A stretch of 31,579 bases of DNA, from the IMG/VR virus record IMGVR_UViG_3300025280_000107, positions 1 through 31,579 of that record. One strand, 5' to 3'. A program made the position numbers and the translations under genes. Origin of the DNA: a virus. This document shows, piece after piece, positions 6,891 through 13,799 of this stretch (position 1 is its first letter; each line of letters opens with the position of its first letter). The notes beneath the pieces were generated by a model. The model saw nothing but the letters and a program-made list of their open reading frames with translations. It had not been told where the DNA came from and did no database searches.

Positions 6891-7804
6891 TGGCTGAACA
6901 ACAGGAAGTTGAATTTGAGGAAGAAGACGGCATTGAGGTTGAGGTCGTGGACGACACCCCTGCCGACGACAGGGTGTCTGCGCGCGACAGGGAAGCGGCA
7001 GCCGACTTCGATATCTCTGAAGACGAGATAGGGCAATATTCTGATCGCGTTCAGAAGCGCATCAAGCGTTTGAAGTATGAGTTCCACGAGCAGCGCCGTG
7101 CAAAGGAGACGGCAGAGCGCCAGAATACAGAGGCTCTCGCTCACGCTCAACGCATGGTGTCAGAGAACAATGATCTCAAGAACCTTTTGAAGCGAGGCAA
7201 CGAGGCTCTCTACAAGGCCACCGAGGCCAAGACTGATACAGAGCTATCGGTTGCCGAGAAGGAATTTCGTGAAGCCTACGACGCCGGTGATAGTGACCGC
7301 ATCGTCGAGGCTCAGAAGATGGTTAATGAAGCCTATTACACCAAGCGGAGCGTCGAAGACATGCGTCCGCCTGCACAGGAAGCGCCACCCGGTAACGGGC
7401 AAGACAGCCCCGCTCCGCAACAAGACTATGTAGCGCCTCCTGACCCCCGTGCCATCCAATGGTTACGCGACAACCCTTGGTTCGGGCAAGACAAGGAAAT
7501 GACTTCTTTCGCCTACGGCCTGCACGACAAGCTGGTGGTTGACGAGCGGATTGATCCCCGTTCAGAAGATTACTACCTCAGGGTCGACAAGCGCGTAAGG
7601 GAGGTCTTTCCTGAACGCTTCGAGGAAGAGCCTGCGCGTGAGGGGACTCCTCGCAAATCCGTGGTTGCTCCTGCGACAAGAGGAAGCAAGCCGCCACGCA
7701 AAGTAACACTCACCGGCACCCAGATTGATCTCGCCAAGAAACTGGGGATTACGCCCGAACAATATGCGAAGCAAGTCGCGAAGGAGATGGCGCATGGAAG
7801 ATGA
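6890..7804 (+). CDS. capsid scaffolding protein
   Basis: The protein has 304 residues from ATG 6890, whose first base is the last base of the co-chaperonin stop; ATG 6887 is also possible. The N-terminal 50 residues are strongly acidic. Residues about 60-160 form a long charged helix with coiled-coil character (RVQKRIKRLKYEFHEQRRAKE). A Pro/Gln-rich linker follows. The C-terminal half contains N-P-W-F-G-Q-D-K-E-M-T and D-Y-Y-L-R-V-D-K-R-V, as in scaffold proteins of related podovirus-like phages. Scaffolds guide capsid assembly and leave or are degraded before maturation. The position between portal and major capsid genes fits this. The basic C-terminal tail may contact the capsid protein. 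Confidence 0.8.
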   Translation: MAEQQEVEFEEEDGIEVEVVDDTPADDRVSARDREAAADFDISEDEIGQYSDRVQKRIKRLKYEFHEQRRAKETAERQNTEALAHAQRMVSENNDLKNLLKRGNEALYKATEAKTDTELSVAEKEFREAYDAGDSDRIVEAQKMVNEAYYTKRSVEDMRPPAQEAPPGNGQDSPAPQQDYVAPPDPRAIQWLRDNPWFGQDKEMTSFAYGLHDKLVVDERIDPRSEDYYLRVDKRVREVFPERFEEEPAREGTPRKSVVAPATRGSKPPRKVTLTGTQIDLAKKLGITPEQYAKQVAKEMAHGR

Positions 7805-8258
7805 CGCTCGTACACCGAGACACCACGAAACCCGTGAAAAGGAATCACGCACCGAGACACAGTGGGTACCCCCATCACTACTACCCGACCCCGACCCGCA
7901 GGAGGGATGGGTTTTCAGGTGGGTGCGCACTTCGATAATGGGCCACGCTGACAACACCAATGTGTCCAAGATGTTCAGAGGCGGTTGGGTGCCCTGCCGG
8001 GCAGAAGACCATCCTGAACTTTGCATCCAGTCTGATGTAGGTTCGCGTTTTGGATCCGATGGAAACATCGAGGTTGGCGGTCTTCTTTTGTGCAAGATGC
8101 CGCACGAGAAGCACCAGAAAAGGGCTGAACATTATCGGGACAAGGCGGAACAACAGATGGATGCCGTCGAGTCGAATTACATGCGGGCGAACGATCCTCG
8201 TATGCCGCTTCTTAAATCAGAGCGGAAGACGCGGGTAGACTTTGGCAAAGGAGGGTAG
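7794..8258 (+). CDS. conserved head-module hypothetical protein
   Basis: The protein has 154 residues. ATG 7794 is chosen because AAGGAG (7781-7786) lies 7 nt upstream; the gene overlaps the scaffold end by 11 nt. The pattern G-W-V-F-R-W-V-R, then F-R-G-G-W-V-P-C, then G-G-L-L-L-C-K-M-P, then a charged helical stretch and a final R-V-D-F-G-K-G-G is one I recognise from proteins between scaffold and capsid genes in environmental phages. The function is unknown, and a part in capsid assembly is inferred from position. A GGAGGG/CCCTCC hairpin spans its stop codon. Confidence 0.75.
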   Translation: MEDDARTPRHHETREKESRTETQWVPPSLLPDPDPQEGWVFRWVRTSIMGHADNTNVSKMFRGGWVPCRAEDHPELCIQSDVGSRFGSDGNIEVGGLLLCKMPHEKHQKRAEHYRDKAEQQMDAVESNYMRANDPRMPLLKSERKTRVDFGKGG

Positions 8259-8267
8259 TTGCCCTCC
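8250..8267 (+). other. GC-rich hairpin spanning a stop codon
   Basis: GGAGGG (8250-8255) and CCCTCC (8262-8267) form a 6-bp stem with the TAG stop inside the 6-nt loop. No U-tract follows, so it is not an intrinsic terminator. It lies 21 nt before the capsid-associated protein gene and could affect processing or stability of the capsid message. Confidence 0.35.
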
Positions 8268-8288
8268 ATAACATGAGGACATTGAATC

Positions 8289-8903
8289 ATGGCTGGTTCA
8301 GTACAAGCTCCTTATGGGATGATCCAAGTTGGCGTTCTTGGTGATAGTTACAATACGGGTGGTGCCACTCAATATCCGCTCGGATCGAATAACACCAACG
8401 CGATTTTTGCGGGGCAACCCGTATGTTTCTCGGATGGTGTTACCGTTCCGATCACGGCCACCCCGACTACCACCTATGGCGCTACGACCACTCCCATAGG
8501 CGTCGCTTCTGGCTTCCGTTATATCGACGGAAGCACGGGGCAATTGACGTTCTCCAACAATCTTGTTGCGAGTTCGATGACCTCTTCAGGTCATTCTGCC
8601 GTACAGGTGTATGTGTGGGATAACCCGAGGGCGGTTTTTAAGGTCCAAGCAGATGGCGCTATGGTCGCCACGGATCAAGGGAAGAACTCTGCTCTTACGA
8701 ATGTTACTGATGTTAATACGCTTGACCTCAGTAAGCAGAGCAAACTTACCGTTGATGCGGATGCTGCAACGACCGCAACTCTAGCTGTTCGTGTTGTTGG
8801 GCTGTTTGAAGCTCCCAATAACAACTGGACTGATACATATCCAGACGTTCTCGTTACATGGAACTTCGGTGTGCATCAGTACCAGACGAGCACCTTGGCA
8901 TAG
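8289..8903 (+). CDS. capsid-associated structural protein
   Basis: The protein has 204 residues; ATG 8289 follows ATGAGGACA. It is rich in Thr, Ser, Val and Ala, with predicted beta structure. It has the pattern P-Y-G-M-I-Q-V-G near the start, Q-Y-P-L-G, an F-A-G-Q-P-V turn, G-V-A-S-G-F-R-Y in the middle, and Y-V-W-D-N-P-R-A-V-F-K-V-Q-A-D-G-A. I recognise this as a protein found directly before the major capsid gene in many podovirus-like environmental phages. It is probably a capsid decoration or minor head protein; which of these cannot be read from sequence. It has a 9-nt gap to the capsid gene. Confidence 0.75.
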   Translation: MAGSVQAPYGMIQVGVLGDSYNTGGATQYPLGSNNTNAIFAGQPVCFSDGVTVPITATPTTTYGATTTPIGVASGFRYIDGSTGQLTFSNNLVASSMTSSGHSAVQVYVWDNPRAVFKVQADGAMVATDQGKNSALTNVTDVNTLDLSKQSKLTVDADAATTATLAVRVVGLFEAPNNNWTDTYPDVLVTWNFGVHQYQTSTLA

Positions 8904-8912
8904 GAGGCTGGC

Positions 8913-9830
8913 ATGGCTATTTCAAGAGCACAAATGCTGAAGGAGCTACTGCCCGGTCTCAATGCTTTGTTCGGCTTGACTTACGAAACCTACGAGAACG
9001 AGAGCGAGCAGATTTACGAGACAGAGACTTCTGACCGTTCGTTTGAAGAGGAGGTTAAGCTGACGGGCTTCGGACAGGCTCCTGTTAAAGCGGAAGGTGA
9101 AGCGATCAATTACGACACGGCAAGTGAGAGCTTCTCTGTTCGCTATAACAACGAGACCATCGCAATGGGCTTTGCGATTACCGAGGAAGCGATGGAAGAC
9201 AACCTGTATGACTCGCTGTCTGCGCGTTATACAAAAGCACTTGCGAGAGCGATGGCTTACACCAAGCAGGTGAAGGCCGCTGTTCCGCTCAACCAAGGTC
9301 TTCCGACTACCGACAACTTCGATTCGGGTGACGGCGTTTCGCTGTTTAATACGGCTCACCCAACCGTTGCCGGTGGCACCAATGCCAACACTCCCACCAC
9401 CCAGACCGATCTCAATGAGACCAGTCTTGAAGCGGCTGTTATTTCTATCGCCGCGTTCGTGGATGAGAAGGGTTTGTTGATTGCTGCCAAACCTCGGAAG
9501 CTTATTGTTCCGCCAAACAACATGTTCGTGGCTACCCGGATCCTCGATTCGGAAGGCCGCACGGGAACGGCGGACAATGACATCAACGCCATCAACCACA
9601 ACGGTACGATCCCCGAGGGGTATGCTGTGAACCACTATCTCACGGATACCGACTCGTGGTACATCGTCACCGATGTGCCCAATGGCATGAAACACTTTAC
9701 TCGTGTTCCGCTCCAGACATCGATGGACGGCGACTTCGATACGGGTAACGTGCGTTACAAGGCACGCGAACGCTATGTGTTCGGTGTCTCAGATCCCCTC
9801 GGAATGTTCGGTTGCGAGGGAGCATCCTAA
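8913..9830 (+). CDS. major capsid protein
   Basis: The 305-residue protein starts at ATG 8913 with GGAGG just upstream. It lies after the scaffold in the normal head-gene order and is closed by a strong terminator, as expected for the most expressed gene. Its pattern resembles the Mu gpT-like/HK97-fold capsid group: F-E-E-E-V-K-L-T-G-F-G near residue 45, L-F-N-T-A-H-P near 145, K-L-I-V-P-P-N-N-M-F-V-A near 200, and A-R-E-R-Y-V-F-G-V-S-D-P-L-G at the end. It would form the icosahedral shell. There is no sign of a fused protease or a frameshift extension. Confidence 0.88.
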   Translation: MAISRAQMLKELLPGLNALFGLTYETYENESEQIYETETSDRSFEEEVKLTGFGQAPVKAEGEAINYDTASESFSVRYNNETIAMGFAITEEAMEDNLYDSLSARYTKALARAMAYTKQVKAAVPLNQGLPTTDNFDSGDGVSLFNTAHPTVAGGTNANTPTTQTDLNETSLEAAVISIAAFVDEKGLLIAAKPRKLIVPPNNMFVATRILDSEGRTGTADNDINAINHNGTIPEGYAVNHYLTDTDSWYIVTDVPNGMKHFTRVPLQTSMDGDFDTGNVRYKARERYVFGVSDPLGMFGCEGAS

Positions 9831-9835
9831 AGGCG

Positions 9836-9867
9836 AGCGGGGGCTTCGTGCCCCCGCTTTCTTTTTT
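9836..9867 (+). terminator. strong intrinsic terminator after the capsid gene
   Basis: AGCGGGGGC (9836-9844), a 5-nt loop TTCGT and GCCCCCGCT (9850-9858) form a perfect 9-bp GC-rich stem, followed by TTTCTTTTTT. It starts 6 nt after the major capsid stop codon. It is the best intrinsic terminator in the window and marks the end of the head operon. Confidence 0.92.
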
Positions 9868-9886
9868 GGCTTGTATGGTGGTTATG

Positions 9887-9915
9887 TTGGGATAGCGACC
9901 CAGCGCTAGTATAAG
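9887..9915 (+). promoter_or_regulatory. candidate promoter for the downstream structural operon
   Basis: TTGGGA (9887-9892, 4 of 6 to -35) and TATAAG (9910-9915, 5 of 6 to -10) are separated by 17 bp. It lies 20 nt after the capsid terminator and about 145 nt before the next start codon. A promoter is expected here if the long structural operon beyond the terminator is to be expressed. Host-factor specificity is unknown. Confidence 0.45.
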
Positions 9916-9956
9916 CAAGCTATAGAGTGGAGCTTACGGGCGCGCTGTTATAGTAA

Positions 9957-10012
9957 GGGGGATCGCAGGCCCCCACCTTTTCTGGGATCAATGGCCCTTG
10001 GGACTGACCCAG
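9957..10012 (+). other. leader region with two hairpins
   Basis: GGGGG (9957-9961) can pair with CCCCC (9970-9974), followed by ACCTTTT. CTGGGATCA (9982-9990) can pair with TGACCCAG (10005-10012) with one bulged A. Both lie between the candidate promoter and the gene at 10062. They may be a structured 5' leader or a weak second terminator. No known riboswitch was recognised in this 194-nt gap. Confidence 0.35.
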
Positions 10013-10061
10013 CAGACGCTATGAAGACACTGGGGCCTTTCTCTCATAGGAGAACTTGGTT

Positions 10062-10511
10062 ATGGGTACGACAACTTTTTCTGGGCCAGTCAAGGCTGGC
10101 ACGATCAACAACACTACCGGCACTACGGTAGGCACTGACATGAAGAATATTGGTTTTGTTGTAATGGCGCAGTCTGAGGCCATTACCGAAGCTGCCACTT
10201 CAGCCAGCACCGACATGATCATTCCCGCCAACAGTCAGATCATAGACATCAAATGTCTTGTCACAACGGTGTGGGACGGCGGCACTAACACCCTCGATGT
10301 CGGAGACGGCACCACTACCGACCTGTATGTCAACGGCATGGTAACGTCGGCGGCTGGTCTGGTGAACATGACGGCGGCGACCACCGGCACAGGAGCCAAC
10401 TGGCGCGATGTCGGGACGACCGATGTAAGGATTTCAGTCGACTCTGTGGCAACCGGAAGCGGCGTTGGTGTTTTGACTGTCTGGTATATCCAGAACATCA
10501 ACCTGACATAG
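10062..10511 (+). CDS. predicted virion structural (decoration-like) protein
   Basis: The protein has 149 residues. ATG 10062 is preferred because AGGAGA (10048-10053) is 8 nt upstream; TTG 10056 is the alternative. It is Thr/Gly/Val-rich with predicted beta strands and starts M-G-T-T-T-F-S-G-P-V-K-A-G, a pattern I recognise from genes placed just after the capsid gene in environmental phages. The middle has D-M-I-I-P-A-N-S-Q-I-I-D and T-L-D-V-G-D-G-T-T-T. It is probably a capsid decoration or head-fiber type protein. It is the first gene after the capsid terminator and candidate promoter. Confidence 0.7.
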   Translation: MGTTTFSGPVKAGTINNTTGTTVGTDMKNIGFVVMAQSEAITEAATSASTDMIIPANSQIIDIKCLVTTVWDGGTNTLDVGDGTTTDLYVNGMVTSAAGLVNMTAATTGTGANWRDVGTTDVRISVDSVATGSGVGVLTVWYIQNINLT

Positions 10512-10520
10512 GAGGGTACC

Positions 10521-11498
10521 ATGACCGATCTAAGGTCTTTTACCTACACCTATTCTGGTACCGCTGAAAGCACGAGCAACCCTGCGGCGGACGTTGACGC
10601 CTGCGGGGATGCTGCTGCTTTAACCGATGACGAGTACTACATGCTCCTCGACGGCGGCATGGCGACTGCTGGGGATGGTGATGGTGTTTGTACGTCCCAG
10701 AGCGTCAATGGTCAGTTGGCGATTGATGGAGCCGATTCAGAAGAGAAGAACGGTATCCGTAGGGTCAACTATGGAAGGGCCGCGCCGCGCCGTGTGTCAT
10801 TCGCTTCTGCGAGTGACAATTCTTCGGTGACGTTGACTGTCAAAGGAAAGGACGGGAGCGGCATTCCGGTAACGGAAGAGGTGACTGGGCCTAACGCGGC
10901 AAGCGTTTACTCATCTAATCTCTACTCGGTTATCGATCTCATCTATAGCGATTCGGCGACGACCTCGTTGACGGTGGGCGATAATGCCGGTTATGTGAAC
11001 TTGGGAGAACTATGTCGTACCGTCAACATCACCTCGGATGGTAACTCTACCGCCATCACCTACAGCGTGGTGGGCTTGGATGTTTACGGCAATGTTCAGA
11101 CTGAGAGCATTACCGGACCAAGTTCTGGGACGGCAACAGGCTCAAGCTACTTCCGTTTCATTTCTTCCATTAAGGCCAGCGGCTCCGACAGTAACAGTGT
11201 GAGTGCGGGGGTGGTGGCTGGTATCCGAATTATGATCAATAATCAGGATACCCGTCTGAAGAACTGGTATCTGGTTGAGGGGGCTAATGCTGCTGGCGAG
11301 ACAATCGACATTGAAGACGGCGCTACGTCTTCCGCTTCGGGTACGGCTCGCCTCACTTTCAATCCCGGCGAGACAGACGGTAGCGTCAATTATCCCAACA
11401 TCGGTGGTACGGGTATTCGTTTTGCCACCGCTATGAGTATGGATATGCCTGTGGATACAGACCTTCTGTCCTCCGTCACCTTCATGTTCGACGGGTAG
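10521..11498 (+). CDS. virion structural protein with internal beta repeat
   Basis: The protein has 325 residues; the start ATG 10521 is preceded by AGGAGG. An internal duplication is visible: V-T-L-T-V-K-G-K-D ... E-E-V-T-G-P-N-A ... L-Y-S-V-I-D-L-I-Y is matched by I-T-Y-S-V-V-G-L-D ... E-S-I-T-G-P-S-S ... Y-F-R-F-I-S-S-I-K. Both copies are followed by a serine/threonine-rich segment and a glycine. This looks like two beta-sandwich modules of about 80 residues. The last 100 residues contain D-T-R-L-K-N-W-Y-L-V and end in V-T-F-M-F-D-G. It is probably a capsid-surface or head-fiber protein; function is inferred from position and repeats only. Confidence 0.72.
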   Translation: MTDLRSFTYTYSGTAESTSNPAADVDACGDAAALTDDEYYMLLDGGMATAGDGDGVCTSQSVNGQLAIDGADSEEKNGIRRVNYGRAAPRRVSFASASDNSSVTLTVKGKDGSGIPVTEEVTGPNAASVYSSNLYSVIDLIYSDSATTSLTVGDNAGYVNLGELCRTVNITSDGNSTAITYSVVGLDVYGNVQTESITGPSSGTATGSSYFRFISSIKASGSDSNSVSAGVVAGIRIMINNQDTRLKNWYLVEGANAAGETIDIEDGATSSASGTARLTFNPGETDGSVNYPNIGGTGIRFATAMSMDMPVDTDLLSSVTFMFDG

Positions 11499-11502
11499 TG
11501 TC

Positions 11503-11679
11503 ATGGCATCGGTGGCGGAGCGGGACGTTGCCGCTGAACTGATGGCGCACGAGCGCGAGTGTGCTGTGCGCTGGGAGTCGGTTGAACGTAGGCTGGTTCG
11601 TTTAGAGCGGGTGATTTGGGTATCAAACGTGGCTATCGTGTCGGCTTTGATATCCATTGTCGTGCGGGGAATCCAGTGA
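11503..11679 (+). CDS. small coiled-coil/TM protein
   Basis: The 58-residue frame starts at ATG 11503, 4 nt after the previous stop, and ends in TGA (11677-11679), which overlaps the next GTG start. Residues 1-37 are charged and helical (AHERECAVRWESVERRLVRL). Residues 38-54 are hydrophobic (VIWVSNVAIVSALISIVV), and the tail is RGIQ. A short coiled coil followed by one C-terminal membrane span resembles XhlA-type phage lysis accessory proteins, but no family was confirmed. It could also anchor another factor at the membrane. Confidence 0.65.
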   Translation: MASVAERDVAAELMAHERECAVRWESVERRLVRLERVIWVSNVAIVSALISIVVRGIQ

Positions 11680-12038
11680 CGACGAGGGACGACAAGATCG
11701 CCATCGTCATGGGCGAGTTCAAACGCGGGACTCTCAAGAGTAGTTCCGGCAAGAAGGTTACCAATCGCAAACAGGCATTGGCGATTGCCAACAGTGAAGG
11801 GAACAGGGTTATGCGTAAGAAAGGAAAGACGACCAAGAAACCTACGAAGGGTAAGGGAAAGTTCGGCTCCCGCCTTAAAATGTCCTTGGGGGAGCGCCAT
11901 CGCGGCACCAAGGGCAATCTGGCCGCACGCGCAAAGGAAAGCAAGGGCGAGGAGAAGGCGCTTGGGCGAAGGGCCTATGCTGCTGTCAAGACGATGGACA
12001 AGGGCAAGAAAAAGAAAGCCAAGAAAAGGAAAGCATGA
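11676..12038 (+). CDS. DUF6496-like, very lysine-rich protein
   Basis: The protein has 120 residues from GTG 11676, which overlaps the previous stop (GTGA) and follows GGGGA 5 nt upstream. The N-terminal 45 residues match the pattern V-M-x-E-F-K-x-G-x-L-x-S-S-S-G-K-K-V-x-x-R-K-Q-A-L-A-I-A that I associate with DUF6496. The remainder is dominated by Lys, Arg, Gly and Ala, like a histone tail. Binding to DNA, perhaps inside the capsid, is a plausible inference, not shown. It is the first of four adjacent small genes, most of them basic. Confidence 0.75.
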   Translation: MTTRDDKIAIVMGEFKRGTLKSSSGKKVTNRKQALAIANSEGNRVMRKKGKTTKKPTKGKGKFGSRLKMSLGERHRGTKGNLAARAKESKGEEKALGRRAYAAVKTMDKGKKKKAKKRKA

Positions 12039-12241
12039 TGCCGACATTGAACCCAAAAACGGCGGCTCTCAACAAGGTCAAGACCGACGAAGCGTATGGC
12101 AGTATGCCTGTTGAGGTCGATGGAACAGGCGGCGACGTAGGAGAAGCCAAGAAGAGGCGTGTCGCGGCTTATGGCAACAACAAGGGCGGTAAGGTGATCA
12201 GGCAGACTAAGGGTCTTTTCACCTACGGGCCGATGGCTTAG
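12035..12241 (+). CDS. small basic hypothetical protein
   Basis: The protein has 68 residues; ATG 12035 overlaps the previous stop and follows AAAGGAAA (ATG 12038 is also possible). It contains V-K-T-D-E-A-Y-G-S-M-P-V-E-V-D-G-T-G-G-D, then KKRRVAAYGNNKGGK. No domain is recognised. It belongs to the tightly spaced small-gene run between the decoration-like proteins and the neck proteins. Confidence 0.7.
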   Translation: MMPTLNPKTAALNKVKTDEAYGSMPVEVDGTGGDVGEAKKRRVAAYGNNKGGKVIRQTKGLFTYGPMA

Positions 12242-12250
12242 GAGTCGATT

Positions 12251-12538
12251 ATGGCGAAGAGAGATTCTCGTGACGGTTACGCGATAGGCGGACTCACCCG
12301 GCTTCCGCGTGAGGACGATAGTGCTGTCCTTATGCAGGCTGGCGGTTACCTCGGTGGTCTCACGGAGACGGGGCGTGGGACGATGGCGGGTGAGTTGGGC
12401 CGTCGTGGTGCCCTTCCCGTGCGTGAGGCAGGCGAGACCATGTTCGAGCGTGACAAGCGTCTTGGGCGTCGGAGTGGTTTTGAAGGAGGCGGTGCGGCCA
12501 GTTCATACAATCGGCGCTATAACAACCAGAACAGGTGA
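12251..12538 (+). CDS. Gly/Arg-rich hypothetical protein with GGLxxLP motif
   Basis: The protein has 95 residues. ATG 12251 has AGGAG just upstream. The N terminus holds A-I-G-G-L-T-R-L-P-R-E-D-D, a motif that recurs in the ejection-module gene at 24359-26473 as AGGLQSLP and EGGIGSLP. The rest is rich in Gly, Arg and Glu (MAGELGRRGALP, ERDKRLGRRSGFEGGG) and ends with an Asn/Arg tail. It is probably disordered. The function is unknown; a minor virion component is possible. Confidence 0.65.
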   Translation: MAKRDSRDGYAIGGLTRLPREDDSAVLMQAGGYLGGLTETGRGTMAGELGRRGALPVREAGETMFERDKRLGRRSGFEGGGAASSYNRRYNNQNR

Positions 12539-12545
12539 GGGCGTT

Positions 12546-12737
12546 ATGGCTACGAAAAAGAACTGGATAAAGGACGCGACCAAGAACAAGGGCGCGCTGC
12601 GCAAGGAACTGGGAGCTAAGAAGGGCAAGCCTATCCCCAAGAAGAAACTTCGGGCAGCCGCTAAGAAGGGCGGCAAGGAAGGACAGAGGGCGCGCCTCGC
12701 TGTGACTCTTGGCAAGCTTCGTAAGAAAAAGGCGTAG
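12546..12737 (+). CDS. small basic conserved phage protein
   Basis: The protein has 63 residues from ATG 12546, with GAGGG at 12537-12541 upstream. The sequence W-I-K-D-A-T-K-N-K-G-A-L-R-K-E-L-G followed by I-P-K-K-K-L-R-A-A-A-K-K and G-Q-R-A-R-L-A-V-T-L matches a family of short basic proteins that I have seen in many phage structural regions. About a third of residues are Lys or Arg. DNA binding or a minor virion role is inferred. It precedes the gp4-like gene. Confidence 0.78.
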   Translation: MATKKNWIKDATKNKGALRKELGAKKGKPIPKKKLRAAAKKGGKEGQRARLAVTLGKLRKKKA

Positions 12738-12743
12738 GCTTTC

Positions 12744-13445
12744 ATGGCTGTAGAGACGACTGCCACATTCAACCTCGATATAAACGAGATAGCCGAGGAA
12801 GCGTTCGAGCGCGCAGGGCTTGAGATGCGCAGCGGTTACGATCTAAAGACGGCTCGCCGCAGCCTCAACCTGATGGGCCTTGAGTGGCAGAACCGTGGGC
12901 TTAATCTGTGGTGTATCGAAGAGGGCTACTTTGCTTTCACGGAGGGAACCGCGTCCTATAGCCTGCCGGATGATACCGTTGACATCATAGAGGCCGTGGT
13001 GAGGACAGACCCATCCAATGCCACCCTTCAAATTGACTCGTCCATCTCGCGCGTATCACCCGTTACCTACGCAACTATCCCTGACAAGTTGGAGAAGGGG
13101 CGTCCCAACCAGTACTGGGTTGACCGTCAGCGCACAGCCCCCACCATTTATATATACCCCACCGCCAGTTCAACCTTCACCACTGCCCAGTTTGTCTACT
13201 GGCGCGTCAGGCGAATGACGGATACGGGAACCAAGGGTTCAAATAATTACGACATCCCTGCTCTTTTCCTTCCTGCGATGGTGGCAGGTCTTGCTTATTA
13301 CATCGCCATCAAGAAGCCAGAAGCGGCACCACGGGTGCCTATGTTGAAGCAGGAATACGAGGAACAGTTCAGATTGGCTGCCGAAGAGAACAGGGTCAAG
13401 GCTCCCTTTAGGTTGATCCCACTTGCTGAGTACTATTCGGCATGA
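12744..13445 (+). CDS. P22 gp4-like tail accessory/head-completion protein
   Basis: The protein has 233 residues. It shows the pattern L-N-L-M-G-L-E-W-Q-N-R-G-L-N-L-W near residue 45, Y-S-L-P-D-D-T-V-D near 75, Y-A-T-I-P-D-K-x-x-x-G-R-P-N-Q-Y-W-V-D-R near 110-130, Y-I-Y-P near 137, and A-M-V-A-G-L-A-Y-Y-I-A-I-K near 180-195. P22 gp4-type proteins attach below the portal and extend the DNA channel after packaging, and this pattern is the one seen in their environmental-phage relatives. Position upstream of the second adaptor supports this. The stop overlaps the next start (ATGA). Confidence 0.78.
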   Translation: MAVETTATFNLDINEIAEEAFERAGLEMRSGYDLKTARRSLNLMGLEWQNRGLNLWCIEEGYFAFTEGTASYSLPDDTVDIIEAVVRTDPSNATLQIDSSISRVSPVTYATIPDKLEKGRPNQYWVDRQRTAPTIYIYPTASSTFTTAQFVYWRVRRMTDTGTKGSNNYDIPALFLPAMVAGLAYYIAIKKPEAAPRVPMLKQEYEEQFRLAAEENRVKAPFRLIPLAEYYSA

Positions 13446-13795
13446 GCTATCCCTATGCGCGCGGCAAGTATGCTTATGGGTATTGTGACAAGACGGGCTT
13501 CCGTTATCCCTTGAGCCAACTGGTTTATGAAGTTCAGAGGGGAATGCGTACAGGGCTGAGGGTGGGTCAGGATGTGTTCGATCCCGATCAACCACAGAAC
13601 TGGGTGGGTGCTATTCCCATTGTCGATCCTCAGGCTTTGTTCGATCCCCGTCCCAATGGAGGGACTGCTGGTCGTGGGCTGTTTGCGTGGGATCCCGTGG
13701 GGGATGGCAACAGTGCCGAGGTCTTGGGGACTCAGGGACTGGAGACGATGCAGATCAATTCCGCTATTGGCACTGTAACGATTACAACGAGTTGA
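13442..13795 (+). CDS. neck-region phage protein
   Basis: The protein has 117 residues; ATG 13442 overlaps the previous TGA. It begins M-S-Y-P-Y-A-R-G-K-Y-A-Y-G-Y-C-D-K-T-G-F-R-Y-P, followed by L-V-Y-E and G-L-R-V-G, a pattern seen in small proteins that follow gp4-like genes in phages (C-D-x-x-G near the start). The C-terminal ten residues AIGTVTITTS are almost the same as the end of the gene at 24054-24350. It is probably a minor virion or neck component; there is no direct evidence of function. Confidence 0.7.
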   Translation: MSYPYARGKYAYGYCDKTGFRYPLSQLVYEVQRGMRTGLRVGQDVFDPDQPQNWVGAIPIVDPQALFDPRPNGGTAGRGLFAWDPVGDGNSAEVLGTQGLETMQINSAIGTVTITTS

Positions 13796-13799
13796 TGAG

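Noticed and set aside
8946-9695. 249-codon minus-strand frame opposite the capsid gene
   Set aside because: It lies wholly within the major capsid gene, and its long open frame follows from the codon pattern of that gene.
9991-10128. 46-codon frame in the gap after the capsid terminator
   Set aside because: It lacks a ribosome-binding site and overlaps the next gene by 67 nt in another frame.
11142-12056. 304-codon minus-strand frame
   Set aside because: It spans several well-supported, overlapping + strand genes with good start sites and shows no recognisable protein pattern.
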